This document shows positions 1 to 9,524 of a DNA stretch of 64,000 bases, piece after piece (the first letter of the stretch is position 1; the number at the start of each line of letters is the position of its first letter). This DNA is from Vibrio sp. HDW18 (GTDB lineage Bacteria; Pseudomonadota; Gammaproteobacteria; Enterobacterales; Vibrionaceae): assembly GCF_011306175.1 (NCBI RefSeq), contig NZ_CP049913.1, forward strand, positions 682,001-746,000, written 5' to 3'. The position numbers were made by a program, and so were the translations under genes. Under the pieces are notes generated by a model, which worked only from the letters and a program-made list of their open reading frames with translations, searched no databases and was not told where the DNA came from.

Positions 1-1
1 A

Positions 2-874
2 GATATCGTGGTCGCAACACCTGGCCGTCTTTTAGAATATATTGATGCTGAACGCTTTGATTGCCGTGCCATTGAGTGGTTAATCCTCGATGAAGCGGAT
101 CGCATGCTGGATATGGGCTTTGGTCCAACAGTGGATCGCCTTTCAACCGAATGCCGTTGGCGTAAACAGACCCTGCTATTCTCTGCCACTTTGGAAGGGC
201 GTGGCGTCGAAGGCTTTACTGCCGATCTGCTGAAAAACCCAGCGCATGTCGATGCCGAGCCACCACGTCGCGAGCGTAAAAAGATCTCTCAGTGGTATCA
301 TCGTGCTGATGATATGCCACATAAAGTCGAGCTGCTGAAAAAAATCCTCACCGAACAAGCTGAGCGTTCAATTGTCTTTTTCAAAACACGTGAACGCCTG
401 GCAGAACTGCGTGCAGAATTAGAAAAAGCCCAGATCCCGTGCGTGTGGATCCAAGGTGAAATGCCGCAAGATCGCCGTAACAATGCGATCAGTCGTTTCC
501 GTGATGGTTCAATCAACATTCTACTCGCGACCGATGTTGCCGCTCGTGGCATCGACGTGCCAGACATCAGCCACGTGATCAACTTTGACCTACCACGCAG
601 TGCCGATGTTTACTTACACCGCATTGGCCGCACCGCGCGGGCTGGCAAAAAAGGCATCGCGATTTCACTGGTTGAAGCTCATGATCAGCCGATGATGGCG
701 CGCGTTGAGCGCTACATCAAAGAGGAAGTCAAAGAGCGCTTTGTTGATGGCTTACGCCCTAAGCATAAAAAACCCGTGTTCAAGAAAAAGAAAAAAGACA
801 GCAAGAAACCAGCGGATAAAAGCACTGCTAAGAAAAAAAGCACAGGCAAAGTCAAAAAGGCCAAAAAGAAATAG
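2..874 (+). CDS. srmB: ATP-dependent RNA helicase SrmB, 5' end outside window
   Basis: DEAD-box RNA helicase acting in large-subunit ribosome assembly. The frame is open to the window edge (D-I-V-V-A-T-P-G-R), so only the C-terminal ~290 residues are present; the Q motif, Walker A and PTRELA lie upstream. Visible motifs in order: ATPGR, DEADRMLDMGF, SAT, the IVFF helicase-C strand, ATDVAARGID and HRIGRTARAG. The tail is lysine-rich, as in SrmB. The stretch W-R-K-Q-T-L-L-F-S-A-T-L-E-G and the RERKKI-x-QWY segment match E. coli SrmB as I remember it better than other DEAD-box paralogues. Followed by a strong terminator and convergent with prfC. Calling SrmB rather than RhlE or DeaD is inference from these segments and from the neighbourhood. 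Confidence 0.93.
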   Translation, partial: DIVVATPGRLLEYIDAERFDCRAIEWLILDEADRMLDMGFGPTVDRLSTECRWRKQTLLFSATLEGRGVEGFTADLLKNPAHVDAEPPRRERKKISQWYHRADDMPHKVELLKKILTEQAERSIVFFKTRERLAELRAELEKAQIPCVWIQGEMPQDRRNNAISRFRDGSINILLATDVAARGIDVPDISHVINFDLPRSADVYLHRIGRTARAGKKGIAISLVEAHDQPMMARVERYIKEEVKERFVDGLRPKHKKPVFKKKKKDSKKPADKSTAKKKSTGKVKKAKKK

Positions 875-932
875 CCACCCGTTTGAGCCGTTAACTCACT
901 AATAAATAAACCACTAGTAAAAAATCTCTAGT

Positions 933-964
933 AAAAAAGCCGATGATTCATCATCGGCTTTTTT
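933..964. terminator. Bidirectional intrinsic terminator, srmB / prfC
   Basis: A perfect inverted repeat (aaaaaagccgatga / tcatcggctttttt) with a 4-nt loop and A/T tracts on both sides. It serves srmB on the plus strand and prfC on the minus strand. Confidence 0.9.
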
Positions 965-1030
965 ATCACTGCAATTTAGTCACTAAGCTACGAATTATAC
1001 AACGTGCACCTTAGTCAATCATGCTCAGGT

Positions 1031-2620
1031 TTAATGCTCACGCGTAGCACGGAACACCACCTCTGGTGAACGTTCCTGAGCTAAGTTGAGGTTAACCATA
1101 GTCGGTGCAATGTAGGCTAGGTTATCGCCGCCATCCAGCGCTAGGTTACTCTGGTTTTTACGTTTGAACTCTTCAAACTTCTTCACATCATCACAGTCTA
1201 CCCAACGCGCAGTCGCCACGTTAACGCCTTCATAAATGGCTTCAACGTTGTATTCTGATTTAAGACGCGACACCACCACATCAAACTGCAACACACCAAC
1301 CGCACCAACGATCAAATCGTTATTTTGCAGTGGGCGGAAAACCTGTACTGCCCCTTCTTCAGACAGTTGCACTAAGCCTTTGAGCAACTGCTTTTGCTTG
1401 AGCGGATCGCGCAGACGGATGCGGCGGAATAGCTCAGGTGCAAAGTTAGGGATACCGGTAAATTTAAGCGTTTCGCCTTGGGTGAAAGTATCTCCGATCT
1501 GAATAGTACCGTGGTTGTGTAAACCAATAATATCTCCGGCAAACGCTTCTTCAGCACGGGCACGGTCACCAGCCATAAAGGTTACCGCATCGGAAATATT
1601 AACTTGTTTCGCCAAGCGCACATGGTTCATTTTCATGCCTTGCTTGTAAGTACCAGACACAATCCGCACAAAAGCAATACGGTCACGGTGTTTCGGATCC
1701 ATATTGGCTTGAATTTTAAATACAAAGCCACTGAATTTCTCTTCGCTGGCCTCAACTACTCGCTCAGCCGCTTGACGAGGCATCGGAGCCGGAGCCCATT
1801 GCGTCAAGCCATCAAGCATATGATCTACGCCAAAATTACCCAGTGCGGTACCAAAAAACACAGGGGTCAATTCACCTTGTAAGAACAGTTCATGATCAAA
1901 CTCATGCGAAGCCCCTACCACCAGCTCCAACTCTTCACGCAACTGCTCGGCCAACTCTTCACCGATCGCTTGATCTAACTCAGGATTATCTAACCCTTTA
2001 ATAATACGCTGATCTTGAATGGTGTGCCCTTGACCAGTGGTGTACAAAATCGTTTCATCGCGAGAGATATGGTAAACACCTTTGAACTCTTTGCCGCAAC
2101 CAATTGGCCAAGTGATGGGGGCACAAGCAATTTTCAGCTCATTTTCCACTTCATCCATCAGTTCCATCGGATCGCGGATCTCACGGTCTAATTTGTTCAT
2201 AAAAGTAACGATAGGCGTATCACGCAGGCGAGTGACTTCCATCAATTTACGGGTACGATCTTCAACCCCTTTCGCGGCATCAATCACCATCAAACATGAG
2301 TCGACAGCCGTTAGAGTACGGTAGGTATCTTCCGAAAAGTCTTCGTGTCCTGGGGTATCTAGCAGGTTAACCAAACAATCGCCGTACGGGAACTGCATCA
2401 CTGAAGTGGTAACCGAAATACCCCGCTCTTTTTCCATTTCCATCCAGTCTGACTTGGCATGCTGGTTGGATCCACGACCTTTTACAGTACCGGCAACTTG
2501 AATTGCACGTCCGAATAGTAGCACTTTTTCAGTGATGGTGGTTTTACCCGCATCAGGGTGCGAAATGATCGCAAACGTGCGGCGCTTATTGATTTCATTA
2601 AGAAATTCTTGGTTTGCCAT
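1031..2620 (-). CDS. prfC: Peptide chain release factor 3 (RF3)
   Basis: Translational GTPase that recycles RF1/RF2 from the ribosome after termination. It is 529 aa, full length for the family. The N-terminal G domain shows the P-loop HPDAGKTT (about residues 21-28), the switch region [18 protein letters not shown] (G3) and MNKLD (G4), followed by the RF3-type domains II and III. The start at ATG 2620 gives [17 protein letters not shown], the usual RF3 N-terminus. The 318-nt upstream spacer holds a long-range inverted repeat in the prfC leader (see findings). Monocistronic, convergent with srmB. Confidence 0.97.
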   Translation of the reverse strand: MANQEFLNEINKRRTFAIISHPDAGKTTITEKVLLFGRAIQVAGTVKGRGSNQHAKSDWMEMEKERGISVTTSVMQFPYGDCLVNLLDTPGHEDFSEDTYRTLTAVDSCLMVIDAAKGVEDRTRKLMEVTRLRDTPIVTFMNKLDREIRDPMELMDEVENELKIACAPITWPIGCGKEFKGVYHISRDETILYTTGQGHTIQDQRIIKGLDNPELDQAIGEELAEQLREELELVVGASHEFDHELFLQGELTPVFFGTALGNFGVDHMLDGLTQWAPAPMPRQAAERVVEASEEKFSGFVFKIQANMDPKHRDRIAFVRIVSGTYKQGMKMNHVRLAKQVNISDAVTFMAGDRARAEEAFAGDIIGLHNHGTIQIGDTFTQGETLKFTGIPNFAPELFRRIRLRDPLKQKQLLKGLVQLSEEGAVQVFRPLQNNDLIVGAVGVLQFDVVVSRLKSEYNVEAIYEGVNVATARWVDCDDVKKFEEFKRKNQSNLALDGGDNLAYIAPTMVNLNLAQERSPEVVFRATREH

Positions 2621-2938
2621 GGATAAATTCTTTTGGTTTGTGCATAGATTGATCGCGATTTAGCCCAGCACTGAGCACGGCACCGATCAAATCCATCGTG
2701 GGAATCGTAATTAGCGGCTATTTTCGCTGATCTTGCGGTTATACACAATCTATGCTTGCCCAATCGACCATCATTCATGCTCAATATTGAGTATTGCTAA
2801 CCCTATCCTCATCCTTGTTACGTCTCTATGCCCAACCAGTGCAACTTGATGCAACATATCCGACCAGTAAGTGCTTTATTTCATATCTTGGGAATGATTG
2901 ACATAACTTTAGAATGAGACTAATCACGAGCTCAACCG
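2621..2938. promoter_or_regulatory. Divergent promoter region prfC / GGDEF-EAL gene
   Basis: A 318-nt gene-free spacer. It holds a 10-bp inverted repeat (gcatagattg at 2642-2651 and caatctatgc at 2746-2755) within the expected prfC leader. It also has a 12-bp palindrome, ctcaatattgag, at about 2779-2790. Towards the plus strand, a ttgaca at about 2899 is followed 17 nt later by taatca, a possible weak sigma-70 promoter very close to the ATG at 2939. No coding potential was recognised. Confidence 0.4.
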
Positions 2939-5014
2939 ATGACCCAATTTCGCAAATTTCATTCTTTGGCGTTTAAACAAGCTAAAAGTGTGTTTTTAGT
3001 TTCGGTGCTATTAGGGCTCGGTTTTAGTCTATACCACACCTTAGCCGACCTACACGATGAGCAAGCTAAGGTACAGGAGTACTACAACATTAAGCTGGCA
3101 CAAAGTTATAAGAATGCCAGTCAAGCTGCGTATAACTTGAATAATCTGCAGGCGGAACAAGTGGCGACCGCCTTGATGCTTGATCCAGGCATCTCCAAAG
3201 TCGAAATTGTCGATGATTTTGGTGATGTGATGAGCAGTACCGCGCGCGATGCTTGTGAAGAAACCCGATTAGTCAGTGTACTGGCGGGTTATCTAACCCC
3301 TGAAGTCTCGATGTTTAGTATGGATCTCCATCAGCCCAACTCGGATCAGGTTGTGGGTAAGCTGAGCTTCTATATTGATGGGTTTTCACTGGCCAGAATG
3401 TTTATCGCAAGAACCACCCATGATTTGTTGTTTGATCTGTTGCGAAATATCTTACTGACTTCGATTTTGCTGATTTTTTTCTATCAAAAGCTCTCATTGC
3501 CACTCACTATGCTTATCAATTGGGTCAACTCACTCAATGATACACAACGCGCAGCATTACCAACTCGGATCAAGCAAAATGATGAACTGAGCGAGTTAGC
3601 CTCGACCTTTCAATCCATGTGGCAAGAAAAAGAATTGGCCGAATCCAAGCTCAACCAGCTTGCTTATTACGATAGCTTAACCGGCTTAGCCAACCGCCGT
3701 TTATTACTGCAAAAGCTGAGTGATGCGATTGAAACCGCCGAAAACTCACACACCACTGGCGTGTTGTTTTATCTCGATCTTGATCGTTTTAAAACCATCA
3801 ATGATTCACTTGGCCACACGATTGGCGATCAATTGCTCAAATCCGTGGCACAACGGATGGATATTTGGGCCAAAAATTCTTATTTATCCGCTCGGATTGG
3901 CGGTGATGAGTTTGTGGTGTTGATCCCTTATTTATCCCCCAATAAAGCCGAAAAACTCGCCAAACAACTGCTCAAGCTGATCTCCAACTCTTACACGGTT
4001 GATGATCACCAACTTTATTGTACCGCGAGTATTGGCATCGCGATTTTCCCAGCGCTTGGATGCCGTAATATTGATGTGTTACGTCAGGCGGACACAGCCC
4101 TGTATCGAGCTAAAGCCAGTGGCCGTAATAAATTTGTCTTCTATGAGCCAGAAATGCAGGCACAGGTGGAATCTTTTCTAGAGATCGAAAAAGGACTGCA
4201 TGAAGCGCTTAAACAACATCAATTAGAGCTTTATTATCAGCCACAAGTGGACGAACATGGGCAACTGATTGGCGTGGAAGCGCTGATCCGCTGGCATCAT
4301 CCTAAACGGGGTTTACTCTCACCAGGAATATTTATGCCGATTGCCGAAGAAACCGGGCTGATTTTGTCAATTGGTCACTGGATCATCGAACAAGCGTGCT
4401 ATCAATACGCCCAATGGAAAAAACAAGGTATTCTACCCACGCATTTTCGCCGCTTAGCCATCAACATTAGCCCATTACAATTTGCACAAGATTCGTTTAT
4501 CGAACAAGTGAAGCATATTCTGCAGCAAACGGGGATCACTGGCGAACAGATTGAGTTTGAGATCACCGAAGGCTTACTGCTGGAAAACGTCGAAAATGCG
4601 CTGCAAAAAATGGCCAAACTCAAAGAGAGTCAAATCAGTATTTCGATTGATGATTTTGGTACGGGTTACTCTTCACTGCGTTATCTAAAAGACTTGGCGA
4701 TTGATGCTTTGAAAATCGATCGCTCTTTCGTTAATCGGCTTCATCTCAACGATAACGATCAAGCCATCGTCGATACTATTTTGGCGATTGCACGGAAACT
4801 GGACTTAGAAGTCATCGCGGAAGGTGTCGAGGATGTTTGCGAGCTTGCCGCCCTTAAAAAGCTTGGCTGCAAGCAATTTCAAGGCTACTTATTTGACAAA
4901 CCGCTACGGGCAGAGGAGATCGCGCAGCGCTTTATTAGCAATAGCTATGCACAAATCGACCGCTTACCGCTCACCATGGATTGCTCAAAAAACATGGATT
5001 GCTCAAAAAAATAG
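2939..5014 (+). CDS. Membrane GGDEF-EAL cyclic-di-GMP enzyme
   Basis: 691-aa dual-domain c-di-GMP protein, in the position of V. cholerae VC0658. Order: TM segment (about 17-35), a periplasmic region of about 125 aa, a second TM (about 165-183), a HAMP-like linker, GGDEF (motif intact at 321-325) and EAL (E447-A-L). The EAL domain keeps NISP, FEITEG, DDFGTGYSS, KIDRSF, EGVE and QGY, so phosphodiesterase activity is expected. The residues where an inhibitory RxxD site should sit read K-N-S-Y, so product inhibition of a cyclase is unlikely. The C-terminus carries an exact 18-bp tandem duplication (MDCSKN-MDCSKK), and the 3' end overlaps convergent rimI by 12 bp. Net activity (synthesis or breakdown) cannot be read from the sequence. 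Confidence 0.92.
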   Translation: MTQFRKFHSLAFKQAKSVFLVSVLLGLGFSLYHTLADLHDEQAKVQEYYNIKLAQSYKNASQAAYNLNNLQAEQVATALMLDPGISKVEIVDDFGDVMSSTARDACEETRLVSVLAGYLTPEVSMFSMDLHQPNSDQVVGKLSFYIDGFSLARMFIARTTHDLLFDLLRNILLTSILLIFFYQKLSLPLTMLINWVNSLNDTQRAALPTRIKQNDELSELASTFQSMWQEKELAESKLNQLAYYDSLTGLANRRLLLQKLSDAIETAENSHTTGVLFYLDLDRFKTINDSLGHTIGDQLLKSVAQRMDIWAKNSYLSARIGGDEFVVLIPYLSPNKAEKLAKQLLKLISNSYTVDDHQLYCTASIGIAIFPALGCRNIDVLRQADTALYRAKASGRNKFVFYEPEMQAQVESFLEIEKGLHEALKQHQLELYYQPQVDEHGQLIGVEALIRWHHPKRGLLSPGIFMPIAEETGLILSIGHWIIEQACYQYAQWKKQGILPTHFRRLAINISPLQFAQDSFIEQVKHILQQTGITGEQIEFEITEGLLLENVENALQKMAKLKESQISISIDDFGTGYSSLRYLKDLAIDALKIDRSFVNRLHLNDNDQAIVDTILAIARKLDLEVIAEGVEDVCELAALKKLGCKQFQGYLFDKPLRAEEIAQRFISNSYAQIDRLPLTMDCSKNMDCSKK
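4975..5010 (+). repeat. 18-bp perfect tandem duplication at a gene end
   Basis: The unit catggattgctcaaaaaa occurs at 4975-4992 and 4993-5010. It adds six residues to the end of the GGDEF-EAL protein, and the second copy contains the stop codon of convergent rimI (complement of tca at 5003-5005). Confidence 0.9.
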
Positions 5015-5452
5015 ATAACTCATGATGATTGCATCTTCACTTTTGCCATTAGCGGCAGGGTAATAGTTAATCCGCCGATCAATCTCATTAAAACCCGCCT
5101 GCTGATACAGCTGAAAAGCGCGCTGATTGCTTTCACGAACTTCAAGCCAAGCGCTTTCCGCCTGTTGTTGCTCACACTGCTCAATAAAATGCTCTAACAG
5201 TTGCTTACCATACCCTTTACCTTGCTCGGCGGGATCTATCGCAATATTGAGTAGCGTCACTTCACCGACGATATTCTGGGCATAGAAATACCCCACCACC
5301 TGTTGTTCAACCAGCATCACTTGATGACAGGCTCCTCGGCTAGAGAGATCACGCACTAAAGATTCGGCCCAAGGATGCGAATGAGCACAGCATTCAATGT
5401 GCCAAATGGCCTGCAAATGTTCAGTTTGCATCGCGCTAAACCGTGGCGTCAT
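5003..5452 (-). CDS. rimI: Ribosomal protein S18 N-alpha-acetyltransferase
   Basis: GNAT-family acetyltransferase, 149 aa, acetylating the N-terminus of ribosomal protein S18. Seen: the beta4-alpha3 strand VTLLNIAIDP followed by the acetyl-CoA loop EQGKGYGKQLLEH (Q-x-x-G-x-G), then WLEVRESNQRAFQLYQQAGF and the RRINYYP segment typical of RimI. It is translationally coupled to holD (4-bp overlap), the same holD-rimI pair as in E. coli. There rsmC is the divergent neighbour; here rsmC lies 36 kb away. Its last codons overlap the end of the convergent GGDEF-EAL gene. Confidence 0.93.
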   Translation of the reverse strand: MTPRFSAMQTEHLQAIWHIECCAHSHPWAESLVRDLSSRGACHQVMLVEQQVVGYFYAQNIVGEVTLLNIAIDPAEQGKGYGKQLLEHFIEQCEQQQAESAWLEVRESNQRAFQLYQQAGFNEIDRRINYYPAANGKSEDAIIMSYLFF

Positions 5453-5916
5453 AGATGAGTTCCTTGGCTGTTCGGTATTTGAGTCGCGCTGGCTTGCGTG
5501 CTAGTGGTTTGAGTGGTAGCAGCTTGATAACGACAAATTTGTTGCCACAGAGCGCGGCGATATTGAGTATTGCCGGCAATCTCACTCAAACGAGGTGAGT
5601 GTAGCTGTTTTTGTGCTTGGTGAACCATCGGTTCACAGCCAGCAAACCAGATCCACTCAAGGTCTTGATAAGCCAGTTGTTTGAGCTGAGTCGGTTGAAT
5701 ATAACGTACCACTGCCAGTTCAAGCTTAAAACTACTAAGAATGCGCTCTAACAATACAATTTCCGCATCTTGTGGAGGCTGATTGGCCACCAGCAACAAT
5801 CGACAATCCGGATCCAATAGCTGCGCAGTCACTTGAAAACCGCTCAAGCGTTCAGGGTGGATCAAATCCCATTGTTGAATGCCCATCGCGGATAAATAGT
5901 GTGAAGAAGAAAACAT
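5449..5916 (-). CDS. holD: DNA polymerase III psi subunit
   Basis: Psi subunit of the clamp-loader complex, which bridges chi (HolC) and the gamma/tau complex and helps the loader contact SSB. 155 aa. Seen: the N-terminal MGIQQWDLIHPERL motif that resembles the HolD family, then the alternating strand/helix fold with RLLLVANQPP and DLEWIWFAGC. The last ~25 residues are a low-complexity Thr/Gln/Ser tail (ATTQTTSTQASATQ) that I do not know from E. coli HolD. First gene of a holD-rimI operon with a 4-bp overlap. Confidence 0.88.
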   Translation of the reverse strand: MFSSSHYLSAMGIQQWDLIHPERLSGFQVTAQLLDPDCRLLLVANQPPQDAEIVLLERILSSFKLELAVVRYIQPTQLKQLAYQDLEWIWFAGCEPMVHQAQKQLHSPRLSEIAGNTQYRRALWQQICRYQAATTQTTSTQASATQIPNSQGTHL

Positions 5917-5982
5917 GCATGCCTCGCAACTAACTTAAGTGACCATGCTAACAAACCGAGGATAACCGACTCAAGCGCTAAT

Positions 5983-6008
5983 CAAAAAAGGAGCTCAAAA
6001 GCTCCTTT
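5983..6008 (-). terminator. Intrinsic terminator after yhbS
   Basis: Read on the minus strand, the hairpin ggagcttttgagctcc is followed by six T. It ends the ubiT-yhbS unit. Confidence 0.85.
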
Positions 6009-6035
6009 CTCTACGGCTAGGTCGATGATAAACGA

Positions 6036-6539
6036 CTAAACGCTGGCAAATTCTGGACAATATTCAATCAAGCCATGACGACCGTCTAATTCTCGTTCCC
6101 ACAATCCCACCACGCGAAATGCACCTTGCGGCACTTCCCAAGGACAATAGAGCTGATATTGAGCCGCATCTTCAAAACCTAACCGAGCGTAATAAGCTGG
6201 ATCGCCAAGCACTACACAAGCCGGATAGCCTAACTCACCGAGTGAGCTTAACCCTTCTTTAACCAACTCTGCACCAATCCCTTGACGACGATATGCTTGC
6301 TTAACCGCCAAAGGCGCTAAGCCTTGCCAATTCAAATCTTCACCGGCGACCGTTACTGGGCTAAATAGCACATGACCGACAATTTCACCCTCATCATCAC
6401 AAGCGACTAACGATAAGGTACGCCGCCCATTTTCACGTAGTGCCATGACCAATTCGGCTTCTGCCTCGGTGGCAAAAACCTCTTTGAGCAGTTGATCGAC
6501 CACGAGAATATCGGCGGGAGCTTCAGTTCGAATAAGCAT
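6036..6539 (-). CDS. GNAT acetyltransferase, YhbS family
   Basis: 167-aa GCN5-related N-acetyltransferase of the YhbS type (YhbS-like proteins sit next to yhbT in enterobacteria too). Seen: GHVLFSPVTV, then the acetyl-CoA loop YRRQGIGAELVKEG and the late strand CVVLGDPAYYARLGFE, a hallmark of this subgroup. The start overlaps the end of ubiT by 17 bp, so the two are translationally coupled and probably work together or are co-regulated. The substrate is not known to me; no role in ubiquinone synthesis can be claimed from sequence. Confidence 0.85.
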   Translation of the reverse strand: MLIRTEAPADILVVDQLLKEVFATEAEAELVMALRENGRRTLSLVACDDEGEIVGHVLFSPVTVAGEDLNWQGLAPLAVKQAYRRQGIGAELVKEGLSSLGELGYPACVVLGDPAYYARLGFEDAAQYQLYCPWEVPQGAFRVVGLWERELDGRHGLIEYCPEFASV

Positions 6540-7050
6540 TAATAACCTCTTGGGATGAGTTCGCTACTGACATCCCTTTATGCACAAAATCGGCTAACTG
6601 GTGAAGTAAAATCTGTAAAGGTTTAGGTAATTGTTGCAGATCCACGCTATCCATCAGGTTTTTGACTTCTAATCCAAGTTCGGTATCGCCTTCAATCGAA
6701 AGACGGCGTTGGAAAAATAGCGTGTCAGGATCTTCCTTACGCCCCGCGATCAGCACTAAATCATTTAACTCAGCGCTAAAGCTGACATCTTGCTCGACAG
6801 GACTATCCGCCACCACCAATTTATCGTTTTGATAGCTGATAAACCAACGCAAATCGAGATCTTTTATTTCGACTTTCAGCCATTTATCTTCCAAAAACTC
6901 AAAATCTCCGTCTTGTAGTGCCTCGCGAAATACTAAACTCATTGCATCAAGCAAGGCTTTTTTTTGAACGTTTTGAGGCAATAAGTGGATTGGAGATCGC
7001 AAAATTGAAGCCGCGTTCTGAACCAGTTGAGTGCGAATCTTGTTTAACAC
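6523..7050 (-). CDS. ubiT: Ubiquinone accessory protein UbiT (SCP2 domain)
   Basis: 175-aa SCP2 (sterol-carrier-like) lipid-binding protein. UbiT (formerly YhbT) works with UbiU and UbiV in oxygen-independent ubiquinone synthesis, binding isoprenoid quinone intermediates. Seen: the N-terminal helix, the LWF-type core (WLKVEIKDLDLRWFISY), SFSAELNDLVLIAGRKEDPD, FFQRRLSIEGDTELGLEVKN and DLQQLPKPLQILLHQL, matching the UbiT family pattern. It is transcribed divergently from rocS and shares a 17-bp overlap with the downstream acetyltransferase. Its partners ubiU and ubiV lie 2.5 kb away on the other strand, on the far side of rocS. Confidence 0.9.
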   Translation of the reverse strand: MLNKIRTQLVQNAASILRSPIHLLPQNVQKKALLDAMSLVFREALQDGDFEFLEDKWLKVEIKDLDLRWFISYQNDKLVVADSPVEQDVSFSAELNDLVLIAGRKEDPDTLFFQRRLSIEGDTELGLEVKNLMDSVDLQQLPKPLQILLHQLADFVHKGMSVANSSQEVINAYSN

Positions 7051-7362
7051 GAGCGTTATCCGTTACCTTGTTAGTCTGTCTAGGCACATCATACTGGATG
7101 TCAGGATACCGATTCCTGTTATGTATCAAAAAAATAACTTGAGGCTGAGAAGCTTTTCTATGCTAGCAATCGCGGTTATAGTGACTCAGTTATCAGATCG
7201 GAGTGTAACATTCTGATCATCAGTGTTAATTACGGTGGTTGAAACCAAGTCATGATGAACAGCATAATCTGCATCAGCTCGTATCAACTCCCGCCGATAT
7301 CAGGCTCAATTTAGAAGGGATCACATAAATGTCACTGCGTATGGACCGTTGGTAATCACTTG
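7051..7362. promoter_or_regulatory. Divergent promoter region ubiT / rocS
   Basis: A 312-nt spacer without a credible gene. It contains a palindrome ctgatcatcag at about 7214-7224 and a looser repeat atcaga...tctgat at about 7194-7219. These lie where an operator for either gene could be. I could not match either to an FNR or ArcA consensus. No clear promoter hexamers are visible. Confidence 0.35.
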
Positions 7363-9417
7363 ATGTCAGTTCAAGCTCTATCCCAACTCCAGCACTGGTT
7401 TGCAAAAATTACGTCACATAGTCCGTTCTTTTTTGCCATCCTTAATGATCAACACCAGTATGTGATGGTCAATCAGCGCTATGGTGATATTGCTGGCCTA
7501 CCATGTGAAGAGATGGTCGGTATGAGTGATAAGCAAGTGTTAGGCGAACATTTTTACAACCACCTTAAACCCTTCTATGAACGAGCTTTTAATAATCAAC
7601 ACATCGAATCCGAGCTGACACTGAGTGAAATAGACCTCGAAACCAGTTTGCACTTTTCACTGTCACCGCTGGTGGTCAACGAACAAGTGCAATACATCGT
7701 ATTTCACGCGCTTGATAGCTCAGAAAAACAGATTTTAGTACGCAGTTTGCAAGAGTCTGAAACTAACTATGCATTACTAACCAGCCTATTGCCCGATGGC
7801 TTGCTGATGGTGGAGAACGACAGCATTCTCTCAGCGAATCCCTCGGCCGCACGCTTACTGGGCTTTGAGGATCCGCAAAAACTGTTAGGTGAAAACCTAT
7901 CGCGCCTGTTTATCGATGAAAAAACCAAAACCGTTTTCTCCAACCAATTCGCCACTCAACTGACCGAAAGGCCCCTCGTCTGTCTAACCGGACCAAGATG
8001 TGGTTTTGAGCACCAAGTGCAACTGCATGCCAAGCATGCCTCACTGCTCGGTAATCAAGCACAATTGATTTTATTACAAAGTGCTGATGATACCTCCAAA
8101 GTGTTTTCAACTACCGCCCAGGTCGATGCTCATATCGATAGCCTAACGGGTCTGTATAATCGACACGGTTTTACTAAGCGTTTACAACAGTGTATCCACA
8201 ACGAAACCCCGCTGGTGATGCTGTATCTGGATATCGACAATTTTAAAAATATCAATGACTCACTCGGTCATCATATTGGCGACAAGGTGATTAAAGAAGT
8301 CGCCGCACGTTTAAAACGTCTGCTGCCTCAACAAGCGATTTTGGGCCATTTGGGCGGTGATGAATTTGGACTAATTTTACCCGATCCAGAGCACCATCGT
8401 TCCGCCGAGATGTTGGCAGAGCGAATTATTTCTTTGATTAATCAGCCGTTTGATCTGCACCATTTTAGTAAGCGTTTAGCCTGTTCAATTGGTAGCGTGT
8501 GCTATCCGCAAGATGGCAATGATGCGCGGCTACTGCTACAAAATGCCGATACCGCAATGTATGAAGCCAAAGAACGTGGCCGCAATCGCTTGATCAAATT
8601 TAATGACCAGATGAACAAAGAAGCACGTATGCGTCTGTGGTTGGAAATTGAACTGCAAAAAGCACTGCAGCAAAATGGTTTAGAAGTCTGGTATCAACCG
8701 AAAGTCAACGCGCGCGATTTCAGTATCAATGGAGCAGAAGCACTGGTGCGTTGGAAGCACCCGATTGAGGGTTATATCAGCCCAAGCTCCTTTATTCCGG
8801 TGGCAGAAAAAGCGGGCTTAATTGAACACTTAGGTCGCGTGGTGATGCGTGAAGTGTTCGCCACCGTTAAACGCTGGAAACTGCAAGGCATTTTACCAGG
8901 ACGAGTCGCCATCAATATCTCACCAGAGCAATTTGGTAACCCTCAGTTAATTGACTATTTAGAAAAATTGCTGCGCACCAGTGGATTAGATCCAAACTGC
9001 ATCACTTTTGAGCTAACCGAAAGTGCAGTGATGAGTGATAGCGAACACACGTTACAAATGCTCAATGCGATTAAAAAGTTAGGCTTTAGCTTATCCATCG
9101 ATGATTTTGGCACCGGTTATTCATCGCTAGCCTACTTAGCTCGCTTCCCGATTGATGAATTAAAAATTGACCGCGCATTCATCAGTGATATCGATACTCT
9201 GCCTAAGCAGTTGACAGTGATAGAAAACATCATCAACTTGGGGCGCTCGCTGAGTTTAACTGTAGTCGCGGAAGGGGTAGAAACCCAGCACCAAGCCACT
9301 TTGCTTTCTAACCTCAACTGCCATTCGATCCAAGGCTTCCATTTTTATCGTCCACAGCCAAAGCATGAAGTGGAAGAACTCTTCGCCCAAAATCGTCGTC
9401 ATCACAAATCCCTCTAA
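7363..9417 (+). CDS. rocS: c-di-GMP regulator RocS (PAS-GGDEF-EAL)
   Basis: Cytoplasmic composite c-di-GMP protein, 684 aa from the ATG at 7363 (an upstream TTG at 7360 is the only difference to a longer call). Two PAS-like sensor domains (about 10-110 and 120-235) precede GGDEF (intact at 331-335) and EAL (459-461). The EAL domain has NISPEQF, FELTES, DDFGTGYSS, KIDRAF, AEGVET and QGF, i.e. a complete phosphodiesterase active site. There is no RxxD inhibitory site before GGDEF. Position and architecture match VC0653, RocS, known in V. cholerae as a phosphodiesterase controlling rugosity and biofilm. It sits between ubiT and ubiUV. A membrane anchor is not seen. Confidence 0.9.
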   Translation: MSVQALSQLQHWFAKITSHSPFFFAILNDQHQYVMVNQRYGDIAGLPCEEMVGMSDKQVLGEHFYNHLKPFYERAFNNQHIESELTLSEIDLETSLHFSLSPLVVNEQVQYIVFHALDSSEKQILVRSLQESETNYALLTSLLPDGLLMVENDSILSANPSAARLLGFEDPQKLLGENLSRLFIDEKTKTVFSNQFATQLTERPLVCLTGPRCGFEHQVQLHAKHASLLGNQAQLILLQSADDTSKVFSTTAQVDAHIDSLTGLYNRHGFTKRLQQCIHNETPLVMLYLDIDNFKNINDSLGHHIGDKVIKEVAARLKRLLPQQAILGHLGGDEFGLILPDPEHHRSAEMLAERIISLINQPFDLHHFSKRLACSIGSVCYPQDGNDARLLLQNADTAMYEAKERGRNRLIKFNDQMNKEARMRLWLEIELQKALQQNGLEVWYQPKVNARDFSINGAEALVRWKHPIEGYISPSSFIPVAEKAGLIEHLGRVVMREVFATVKRWKLQGILPGRVAINISPEQFGNPQLIDYLEKLLRTSGLDPNCITFELTESAVMSDSEHTLQMLNAIKKLGFSLSIDDFGTGYSSLAYLARFPIDELKIDRAFISDIDTLPKQLTVIENIINLGRSLSLTVVAEGVETQHQATLLSNLNCHSIQGFHFYRPQPKHEVEELFAQNRRHHKSL

Positions 9418-9524
9418 GGGGGTAATTTGGTTTTGATTATCGGAAACCTGCCTTATATCAAATCTGCTGCGCTTAATCCTGCCTAAAATGCAGACACTAT
9501 TCCCTGAATTCAGAGCCTTACGCT

